From: VRUE01 sp963747765
GTDB lineage: Bacteria > Actinomycetota > Thermoleophilia > Solirubrobacterales > 70-9
Direction of reading: 5' to 3'
DNA length: 64,000 nt
NCBI GenBank assembly: GCA_963747765.1
Contig: CAVVGH010000008.1
Location: forward strand, 248,001 to 312,000
The position numbers were made by a program, and so were the translations under genes. Shown here in pieces: positions 41,189 through 47,587 of this stretch (position 1 is its first letter; each line of letters starts with the position of its first letter). A model generated the notes under the pieces. It was given only the letters and a program-made list of their open reading frames with translations, was not told the origin of the DNA and searched no databases.

Positions 41189-41581
41189 ATGAGCGCAAAT
41201 GCCAACAACCGCATCAGCCCCAAGGGCAAGTCGGCAGCCAAGGCAGCGCAGGGCCGGGCCCGGCGTAGCGAGGAGTACCGCGAGGCGCGCGACGAGTACG
41301 CCGCGATCCGCGAACTGCGCGAGCGAAACTGGATTGCCGCCCACATCCGGGAGCGCCGCTATGAGCTCGACCTCACCCAGCAGGAGGTTGCCGTGCGGGC
41401 CGAAACCTCCCACTCGTTCATCTCCAAAGTGGAGGGCGGCGACCACATCCCGACGATCCCTGTCCTCAAGCGCATCCTCGCTGTGCTGGACGAGGAGCTG
41501 TTGATCGGCATCGAGCGACAGGTTCCCGACGAGGAGCCAGAGCGCGAGGTGGCGCCCGTTCCGTCGCTCGCCGTGGCCTGA
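41189..41581 (+). CDS. HigA-like XRE-family antitoxin
   Basis: 130 residues from ATG 41189. A helix-turn-helix of the XRE type (LDLTQQEVAVRAETSHSFIS; KVEGGDHIPTIPVLKRILAV) lies in the C-terminal half after a basic, low-complexity N-terminus. Toxin-first order with the broken HigB gene is the HigBA arrangement. It remains intact although its toxin is dead, and may now act only as a repressor. Confidence 0.85.
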   Translation: MSANANNRISPKGKSAAKAAQGRARRSEEYREARDEYAAIRELRERNWIAAHIRERRYELDLTQQEVAVRAETSHSFISKVEGGDHIPTIPVLKRILAVLDEELLIGIERQVPDEEPEREVAPVPSLAVA

Positions 41582-41679
41582 AGCCTCAGGTCAACTCCGC
41601 GATGAGCACGCCGCCGTGAGGCGTGATCGGTCAATCATGGTCACCGACGTCCTTGTCGCGATCGCGGCCCTTGCCACTC

Positions 41680-41907
41680 CCCACCGGGATCGGGCCGAAC
41701 AATTGATGCAACGTCAACAAGATCCGCTTTCCGGCCCCCGTCCCCGTCGACAGCAAAGTGCGCGCCAAGGCCGAGCTCGTCTCGGTCGACGAGGTCGGCG
41801 GCGGCTGGTGGCAGATGGTCACCCGCTTCACCCTCGAGGTCGAGGGCTCGGAGAAGCCCTGCTTCGTCGGCGACAGCGTCACCCGCGTGATGGCGCCGGC
41901 CGGGTAG
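41680..41907 (+). repeat. maoC 3'-tail copy 4 with conserved left flank
   Basis: Left flank 41680-41715 and tail 41716-41907 (192 nt), nearly identical to copy 2. The sequence right of the tail also matches copy 2 into the Doc remnant, so about 430 nt around this tail was duplicated as a block. Confidence 0.95.
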
Positions 41908-41913
41908 CAGGGG

Positions 41914-42111
41914 TCAACCTGCCGGGGCGGAGCGCTGCTCCACCCAGGCGGCGATTTCGTCTCGACTGGCCTCTCCAGCCGCGATGCGCTCCATCATCGG
42001 TACGTCGGTGTCGGGGTCGGCGTCCAGAATCGGCAGGTCGTTGGCCAAGCGTTCGACGAGGACGGCGGCCTTCTCGATCAGCGTCGGAAATGCCTCGTGG
42101 TAGTAGACCAA
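41914..42111 (-). pseudogene. Second Doc remnant, further truncated
   Basis: 65 residues identical in sequence to the ends of the Doc remnant at 39942, but with a further 129 nt (43 residues between VYY and HEAFPTL) missing. There is no upstream partner gene. It is a decayed duplicate. Confidence 0.85.
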
Positions 42112-42157
42112 GGCGAGGGTCAGTACCTCCGGGTCGAGAGTTGCCTGGGTAATCCTT

Positions 42158-42193
42158 TTCTACTTAAAATCTTATTCAACTGGTAAAGTGGAA
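42158..42193. promoter_or_regulatory. AT-rich promoter/operator region of the AbiE-like pair
   Basis: TTCTACTT (42158) and AAGTGGAA (42186) form an imperfect inverted repeat (7 of 8 positions) in a strongly AT-rich stretch just before the ATG at 42197. AbiEi antitoxins are known to bind inverted repeats in their own promoter. Confidence 0.45.
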
Positions 42194-42196
42194 AAT

Positions 42197-43279
42197 ATGT
42201 CTGAGGTAGAAAAGCGCTGGCGGAAGATCCTTGCGCTGGCGCTAGAGGGCGCGACCGTCGAAGCTGCGCCGAGCGACAGCGACGCTGACCTTATGGTTCG
42301 GGCTCCCGATGGCCGGATGATCGCGATCGAGGCGAAGTGGGCTGGTGAGGGTTGGCCGCAGGATGTCCGACGCGTGGCGGGGATGCTCGGCGAGCATTGG
42401 CCGGAGAATCTCGTCCTTTTCGCCCGGAGACTGTCCCCCGGCGCGATCGAGTGGTTACGGAACCGCGGCGCGAACTGGGCCGACGAGGCCGGTCAGGCGC
42501 GCATCATCGGCCCTGGCGGGCTGGTCGTAATCCGCGAACCCACCCGGCCGCCTGGCAACGAGAGCGCGCAACGCTCCTTCTCCTGGTCGAAGTCAGCGAT
42601 TGCGATGGCAGAGGTGATCCTTGCCCACGAAGATCGCCCGCTGCGCGTGGCCGAGCTGGCGGGCGAGAGCGATTGGTCGGTTGCGCAGGCCGCCAAAGTT
42701 CTCAAGGCATTCGATGACCAGGGATGGACGGTCAAGCAGGGCACCGCTCGGGGCCCCGGCGCGCATCGAAGGCTCATCGACGCTGACGGAATGCTCGCCG
42801 CATGGTCAGCTGCGGTCGCTGATTCCCGACGCGAAGTCCGCGTTGCCCATCGCGCGACCAAAGACGTGATGGCGCTCCTGCGCAACGACCTCGGCCCGGC
42901 GTTGGAGCGCCGAACTGCTTGGGCTGTTAGCGGCTGGGCTGGCCTCGAGCTTGTTGCCCCGTTTGCGACGACGACGCCCGGCCTGCAGGTCTATGTGGTG
43001 GACATCGACTTCAACGGTCCGCTTAGCGACGCGATCGAGGAGGCGGGCCTGCGCGAGGTCGATGAGGGTGGTCGAGTGACTTTTTGGGCAGCCGACGATC
43101 GTGTCTTCAATTGCTCCCAGCGGGTCGCAGGCGTTCCGGTCGTAAGTGCCCCGCGCTTGTTTGCGGACCTCTCCTCCTTCGGCGGCCGCGGAGGCGATGG
43201 CGCCGACCACGTCAAGGAGCAGCTGATCGACCCACTGCATAGGGAGAGCCTGAGCGAGGAGGATGGCGCCGATGGATGA
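42197..43279 (+). CDS. AbiEi-like type IV antitoxin with N-terminal nuclease-like domain
   Basis: 360 residues from ATG 42197; GTG 42188 is possible. The N-terminus looks like a PD-(D/E)XK fold: Asp31 in DADLMVRAPDGR and Glu45/Lys47 in IAIEAKW. A winged helix follows (LRVAELAGESDWSVAQAAKV). The C-terminal part ends VPVVSAPRLFADLSSFGGRG, a pattern seen in AbiEi-family antitoxins. It overlaps the nucleotidyltransferase gene by 17 nt. Its lower GC start and isolated position suggest transfer. The nuclease activity is inference. Confidence 0.7.
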   Translation: MSEVEKRWRKILALALEGATVEAAPSDSDADLMVRAPDGRMIAIEAKWAGEGWPQDVRRVAGMLGEHWPENLVLFARRLSPGAIEWLRNRGANWADEAGQARIIGPGGLVVIREPTRPPGNESAQRSFSWSKSAIAMAEVILAHEDRPLRVAELAGESDWSVAQAAKVLKAFDDQGWTVKQGTARGPGAHRRLIDADGMLAAWSAAVADSRREVRVAHRATKDVMALLRNDLGPALERRTAWAVSGWAGLELVAPFATTTPGLQVYVVDIDFNGPLSDAIEEAGLREVDEGGRVTFWAADDRVFNCSQRVAGVPVVSAPRLFADLSSFGGRGGDGADHVKEQLIDPLHRESLSEEDGADG

Positions 43280-44135
43280 ACGACGCTCCCGCGAGACCCG
43301 GGCCCGAGCCGAGCTTGCGCTGGTGCGCCTCCTGCACGCGCTTGGAGATGAGGACACCTTCCTGGTTGTGCTCGGCGGTCTGGTGCCCGAGGTGCTGGCA
43401 CGTGGCGAGGCTCGCGTGCCGGAGCACCTTGGCACCACCGATGTCGATGTCCTCCTCCTCACCCATGTGGATGCCGACGCCGATCTCGGCAGCGTCGAGC
43501 GAGCCTTGGAGTCCCTTGAGTTCAAACCAGATCCGAATCAGGATGGCTGGCGCTGGCGAGGTCCGATCGACGGTGTGTCGGTGAAGCTTGAGTTTCTATG
43601 CGACCTCCCCGACTACCGGGGGGGTGAGGTCGTCCGGCCGCGCGGATGCCAAGAGCTCAGTGCCCAGAACCTCCGCGGCACCGGCTATGTGGCCCGCGAC
43701 TTCGCCTGGGAGGAGCTGGGTGGCGAGCTTCCCGACGGCACGATGGTGACCGTGCGTGTCCGCTTCGCCGGCCTCGAGGGCTATCTGCTCTCCAAGTGCG
43801 TGGCGGTGCGCAGCCGCGCCGCCGTGAAGGACTACTACGACCTCGTCTACGTACTTCAGCACAACCGAGCTGGAGGGCCAGAGCGGGCCGCCCATCGCCT
43901 GCTGAGTGGCGAGTTCGCCGATGACCTCGACTCGCTGCGGACCACCTTCATCGAGGTGCGAGAGCGCTACGTCAAGACCACCGACAGCGGTCCGGTCGGG
44001 TATGCCGCGCAGGCGGTAGAAGTTGAGCCCGGGACCGAAGCGGGGACGCTGCGTGCCGACGCCGTCGACGTGGTTCAACGTTTCTTCACCGCCCTGGCTC
44101 CCGATGCGAGCGGTGGCCGTGCAGGTGATCGTTGA
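43263..44135 (+). CDS. AbiEii/AbiGii-type nucleotidyltransferase toxin
   Basis: 290 residues from ATG 43263 (ATG 43272 also fits). The polymerase-beta-like nucleotidyltransferase motif is visible as VVLGGLVPEVL followed by LGTTDVDVLLLT, with the two catalytic Asp residues, and the family's C-terminal motif AAVKDYYDLVYVL. AbiEii toxins transfer nucleotides to RNA and cause abortive infection. It lies behind the AbiEi-like gene and directly before maoC-tail copy 5. Confidence 0.8.
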   Translation: MAPMDERRSRETRARAELALVRLLHALGDEDTFLVVLGGLVPEVLARGEARVPEHLGTTDVDVLLLTHVDADADLGSVERALESLEFKPDPNQDGWRWRGPIDGVSVKLEFLCDLPDYRGGEVVRPRGCQELSAQNLRGTGYVARDFAWEELGGELPDGTMVTVRVRFAGLEGYLLSKCVAVRSRAAVKDYYDLVYVLQHNRAGGPERAAHRLLSGEFADDLDSLRTTFIEVRERYVKTTDSGPVGYAAQAVEVEPGTEAGTLRADAVDVVQRFFTALAPDASGGRAGDR

Positions 44136-44154
44136 TGTTGCCGCGAGCGCTTCG

Positions 44155-44285
44155 GTTTCCGGGTCGACGAGGTCGGCGGCGGCTGGTGGCAGGTCGTCAC
44201 CCGCTTCACCCTCGAGGTCGAGGGCTCGGAGAAGCCCTGCTTCGTCGGCGACAGCGTCACCCGTGTGATGGCCCCCGCCGACCGA
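44155..44285 (+). repeat. maoC 3'-tail copy 5 (5'-truncated)
   Basis: The match to maoC begins around GGGTCGACGAGGTCGGCGGC (44161) and continues to GTGATGGCCCCCGCC. It lacks the first 60-70 nt of the other tails, the left flank, and the stop codon. It ends 13 nt before the stop of the HNH endonuclease gene. Confidence 0.9.
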
Positions 44286-44297
44286 CGAGCGGTCCCC

Positions 44298-45614
44298 CTA
44301 CGGCCCCGCCCTGGCCAGCAGCCCCGCGACGGCCAGCCCCCGGTCGAATGCCTCCCCCGCTCCCAGTGGCGCCGCAGTATCGGGCCCGATCGCAAGCCCC
44401 TCGCGCCGGCTGCGCGCCCGCAGCTCACCGTGGTGGCCGCGAATAGGCCGGGGAACCGTGTGAACCACCCGCCCGTCGGGGCGGCGGAAGACCAGATCGC
44501 CGTCTCCCTTGCGGGCCACGCCGAACCCACCCTCGTGCACGAGTCGGTGATGGCGCCCGCAGAGCAGCACCAGGTTGTCGATCTTCGTCTCCCCACCTCG
44601 CGCCCAGTGCACGATGTGGTGGGCGTCGACCCAGCGGCGGCTCTCACAGCCCGGGAACTGGCAGTGGCCCTCGTCGCGCACATCCAATGCACGACGCATC
44701 GCCGCCGGGACACTGCGGCTCCTGCGGCCCACGTCGAGCTCCCCACCTCTGCGATGGAGGATCGGCAGCAGCGAGGCATCGCAGGCCAGCCGCTGCGCGG
44801 TCTGCGCACAGATCGCCGGGCCGGCCTCGATGCCGCAGCCCGATCTCCGCTCGCCGCCCAGCGCCTCAATATCGGCATGGACGACGACCTGGCGCCGCTC
44901 GCCACCGCTGCGCACCCCACCACCGCCCGCCAGCGCCGCCTCGGCGACCTCCCCCAGCGCGTCGGCGCCACTCACCGACCGCGGCTCTGAGGAACCGCCT
45001 TGGGAGGTCCCTTCACGCTCGCCGATCGCCTCCCGCCCAGCCTCGATCGCCGCTAGGAACAGCGCCCCGTCCTCGGGCGCCAGCCGGCCGCGAATGCGAA
45101 GGCTGCCGTCCTCCTCCCATTCCCAGGAGAGGAAGCGCTCGCGGTGGGCGGCCTCAGCGCTCTCCAGCGACACCGCCCGCCGGTAGCCACGCACCAGCCG
45201 CTCCAGCTGCGCCGCACTCGCAAAGCGGGCCATCTCGACCAGCTCCGCCTCGATCTGCGCCGTGGCGATCCTGGTTATCGCCCGCACCTTGGAGTAGCTG
45301 AGCTCGCCCCGCCTGAACCGCTCCCGCACCAGGGGCAGAGCGCCAAGCGCCCGCCCGACCCGCACGTGCTCGCGTGCCGAGCGGGGATCGATCGAGCAGC
45401 GCCAGGCAACCCATGCCCCACACGAATGAAAACCCCAGGCCTCGTGCCCACCGCGGCGCTCGAGCTCTGCGACCAGCTCCAGCCAGCGGCACGTCGCCGC
45501 CGCGATGTGGGCCGCCAGCTCCCCGATCTCGCGCTCGATCCACTCCGTCGGCGCCGCCGCCAGCGACCTCTTAGGCGCAGATGCGCCCGCTCCTCCCACT
45601 CCCTCTACGAACAT
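44298..45614 (-). CDS. DUF222/HNH endonuclease (13E12-type), probably SOS-controlled
   Basis: 438 residues from ATG 45614. The DUF222 helical domain fills the first 300 residues (WLELVAELERRGGHEAWGF; RELSYSKVRAITRIA-like stretch) and the C-terminal HNH nuclease has CQFPGCESRRWVDAHHIVHW and NLVLLCGRHHRLVHEGGF. Proteins of this type in mycobacteria (13E12 family) belong to the LexA regulon, and a perfect LexA-type palindrome overlaps the start codon here. It may act in DNA processing during SOS or be mobile-element-derived. Confidence 0.88.
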   Translation of the reverse strand: MFVEGVGGAGASAPKRSLAAAPTEWIEREIGELAAHIAAATCRWLELVAELERRGGHEAWGFHSCGAWVAWRCSIDPRSAREHVRVGRALGALPLVRERFRRGELSYSKVRAITRIATAQIEAELVEMARFASAAQLERLVRGYRRAVSLESAEAAHRERFLSWEWEEDGSLRIRGRLAPEDGALFLAAIEAGREAIGEREGTSQGGSSEPRSVSGADALGEVAEAALAGGGGVRSGGERRQVVVHADIEALGGERRSGCGIEAGPAICAQTAQRLACDASLLPILHRRGGELDVGRRSRSVPAAMRRALDVRDEGHCQFPGCESRRWVDAHHIVHWARGGETKIDNLVLLCGRHHRLVHEGGFGVARKGDGDLVFRRPDGRVVHTVPRPIRGHHGELRARSRREGLAIGPDTAAPLGAGEAFDRGLAVAGLLARAGP

Positions 45615-45621
45615 ATGTTCG
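45608..45621. promoter_or_regulatory. LexA-type SOS box at the HNH endonuclease start
   Basis: CGAACATATGTTCG is a perfect 14-bp palindrome and fits the Gram-positive/mycobacterial SOS consensus CGAAC-N4-GTTCG. The start codon ATG of the endonuclease gene lies inside it, so LexA binding would block initiation. Confidence 0.75.
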
Positions 45622-45715
45622 ATAGTAAAGCGACCCGCGGACGGCAAAGGTGCGCGAGCAACGGATGCACCCCCCGGGCCTCAGGAGGGCTGCGACCCGG
45701 GCGGCATCCAAGGCG

Positions 45716-45799
45716 GTCCCGCGGAACCGCCTTGAGGTCCCGCGGAACCGCCTTGAGGTCCCGCGGAACCGCCTTGAGGTCCCGCGGAACCGCCTTGGG
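45716..45799. repeat. 21-bp tandem repeat, four units
   Basis: Units start at 45716, 45737, 45758 and 45779; each reads GTCCCGCGGAACCGCCTTG plus two bases (the last ends GG in place of AG). The first is preceded by AAGGCGG, making a hairpin with CCGCCTT. The 3' half recurs at 44991-45007 inside the HNH gene and in the hairpin at 46143. Confidence 0.9.
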
Positions 45800-45811
45800 A
45801 GGGCTTCCTGG

Positions 45812-46130
45812 CTATTGCTCGAATTCGGCGCGGCCGTACCGGTCCGGGATCGAGCCCCAACCCCAGAGTGCGACGGGGCGATCGGGGATCTTCCCGTACT
45901 CCTGGTTCGGGTCGGTCGTCTCGGGCTCCACCGTACAGCGGTGGCGCCAGTCATCGCCGAGGTCGAAAGCGAAAATGAACTGCACCTGGATCTACCTCGC
46001 GGCAGACTCTGAGCTTGGCGTGGTCCTCCCAGACCAACTCGGGACCGAATTCGTCGTCGGGGAAGCCAACTCCACGACCGCCGAGCAGCTCGACTCGGAT
46101 CCGAAGCCAGGTTCGCGCCGTCTGACGGCA
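45812..46130 (-). pseudogene. Broken plasmid pRiA4b ORF-3-like gene
   Basis: On the minus strand two frames give one protein of this family. RTWLRIRVELLGGR, then GFPDDEFGPELVWEDHAKLR lie in one frame, which meets a stop. The other frame continues FAFDLGDDWRHRCTVEPETT and ALWGWGSIPDRYGRAEF and stops at 45812-45814. A stretch between LLGGR and GFPDD also appears deleted. No start codon could be placed. Such genes often ride on mobile elements. The rest of 45615-46196 holds the tandem repeat and a hairpin, with no other gene. Confidence 0.6.
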
Positions 46131-46142
46131 GGCTATAGGTGC

Positions 46143-46176
46143 CTCCCAAGGCGGTCCCGCGGAACCGCCTTGGGAG
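46143..46176. repeat. 13-bp-stem hairpin between the pRiA4b remnant and the cupredoxin gene
   Basis: CTCCCAAGGCGGT (46143-46155) pairs perfectly with ACCGCCTTGGGAG (46164-46176) around an 8-nt loop CCCGCGGA. It is built from the same sequence as the 21-bp tandem repeat at 45716 and may act as the terminator of the cupredoxin gene, whose stop is at 46197. Confidence 0.8.
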
Positions 46177-46196
46177 ACCGGCGAAGGCGGGGGCGC

Positions 46197-46634
46197 CTAC
46201 TTGACGGTGAGGGTGCCTTCCATGCCGGCGTCGCGGTGGCCGGGGACGGTGCAGTAGTAGGTGTACGTGCCGGGCTTCAGATCCACGGTCGTCGTCGTCG
46301 AGCTGTCGCTGATCACGTCGGTCTTGCCCACCGTGTCGCCGTTCGAGGCTTCGATCGCCACGTCGTGTGGGAGTGACTGCGGGTTGTTGAAATCAATCGT
46401 GACTTCGCCGGCTTCCGCGGTCAATGCGGTGGATGTGTAGGCGAGCCCACCGTTTGGGTCGGCCTCGACATCGAGGGTAGGACCGCCGGATTTTTCGCCG
46501 CCTTCGGCAGCGGCACCGCCCGAGGTCTCTTCTGCGCCGGGGCTCGACGACGTCGTGTTCGAGCTTCCACCCCCGCAGGCGACGAGCGCAACGGAGGCGA
46601 GGGCAAGAGCGAGCAGCGGGACGAGCTTCTTCAT
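46197..46634 (-). CDS. Cupredoxin/plastocyanin-like lipoprotein
   Basis: 145 residues. Lipoprotein signal with lipobox LVAC, then a Ser/Gly/Glu-rich linker, then a plastocyanin-like domain. All four type 1 copper ligands are visible: His in SLPHDV and Cys, His, Met in YYCTVPGHRDAGMEG. It is a membrane-tethered electron carrier outside the cell. No oxidase is adjacent, so its partners are unknown. Confidence 0.9.
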   Translation of the reverse strand: MKKLVPLLALALASVALVACGGGSSNTTSSSPGAEETSGGAAAEGGEKSGGPTLDVEADPNGGLAYTSTALTAEAGEVTIDFNNPQSLPHDVAIEASNGDTVGKTDVISDSSTTTTVDLKPGTYTYYCTVPGHRDAGMEGTLTVK

Positions 46635-46708
46635 GAGCGGGTCGGTCCTTTCCGTGGGATGTGACTGAGGGGCAATGTATCCGCAGGCGAGGGGCGTGAA
46701 ACGTCGGC

Positions 46709-47533
46709 TCAGCGCCCGGTGAACTCGGCCTTCTCGCCGCCGAAGAAGGCGATCGCGCCTTCGCGCAGGTCCTCGGTCGCCATGCTGTCGGCTATGCCGT
46801 GGCGCTCCAGCTGCAGGTGCTCGGTGATGCTGTTCTCAACGCTGACGCCGCAGAGCCGTTTCGACATCTTCACGTAGTGGGGCGCCATCTTCGCCAGCTT
46901 CTCGGCTTTGGCCCTGGCGACCTCCAGCAGCTCCTCCGGCGCCACCACCTCGGAGACCAGTCCCTCCTCGAGCGCGTCGGCCGCAGTCATATTGGGGTCC
47001 TCGAGCAGGATTTCCAGGGCCCGACTGGGCCCGACGGCGCGGGGCAGGAAGTAGGTCATGCCACCGTCGGGCGAAGCGCCGATCCGTCCGTAGGCGCAGG
47101 CGAGGAAGGCCTTCTCGGAGGCGATGCGGAAGTCGCAGGCGAGGGCGAGCGAAAAGCCCGCGCCGGCCGCGGGGCCGTTGAGCGCGGCGATCACCGGGTA
47201 AGGGATGCGGCGCAGGTCGACGATCGCCGTGTGCAGCGCCTCGGCACCGCGACGCACCTGTGCGGGCAGGTCGACCGAGTCGTCTTCGACGCCCAGTTTG
47301 AACCAGTTGATGTCACCGCCCGCGCAGAAGGCGTTGCCGGAGCCGGTGACGATCAGCCCCCGCAGCGGCGCCTGGTCGGCGAGCCATGCAAAGGCGGTGC
47401 CAAGCTCGCCGATCAGCTCGGGGCTCATCGCGTTGAACGCATCGGGTCGGTCGAGCGTCAGGGTGCCGATCTCGCCGTCGATCTCGATTCGCAGCGTGTT
47501 CAGCTCGGGGGCGCTGGGGGCGTCGGTGCTCAT
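46709..47533 (-). CDS. Enoyl-CoA hydratase/isomerase family protein
   Basis: 274 residues. Crotonase fold: oxyanion-hole segments SGNAFCAGGDINWF and NGPAAGAGFSLALACDFRIA, then GRIGASPDGGMTYFLPR. The Asp in SPDGGMT is at the position of a catalytic acid in isomerase-type members. It acts in fatty-acid or aromatic beta-oxidation. Divergent from uvrC with 54 nt between. Confidence 0.9.
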   Translation of the reverse strand: MSTDAPSAPELNTLRIEIDGEIGTLTLDRPDAFNAMSPELIGELGTAFAWLADQAPLRGLIVTGSGNAFCAGGDINWFKLGVEDDSVDLPAQVRRGAEALHTAIVDLRRIPYPVIAALNGPAAGAGFSLALACDFRIASEKAFLACAYGRIGASPDGGMTYFLPRAVGPSRALEILLEDPNMTAADALEEGLVSEVVAPEELLEVARAKAEKLAKMAPHYVKMSKRLCGVSVENSITEHLQLERHGIADSMATEDLREGAIAFFGGEKAEFTGR

Positions 47534-47587
47534 TTGGTTCTCCGTAATCGGGCTGGCCAGGTGGCCCGCAGCCTACCCTTTGGTCGA

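Noticed and set aside
38788..44300. CRISPR array or integron attC series as an explanation for the regular repeats
   Set aside because: Repeats are 120-190 bp protein-coding gene tails with intervals of 0.3-2.3 kb; there are no short direct repeats with uniform spacers and no IntI-type attC fold or integrase.
45571..46149. 192-residue minus-strand open frame over the 21-bp repeat
   Set aside because: It consists of Arg/Ser-rich repeat translation; the pRiA4b-like frames in the same place are far more protein-like.
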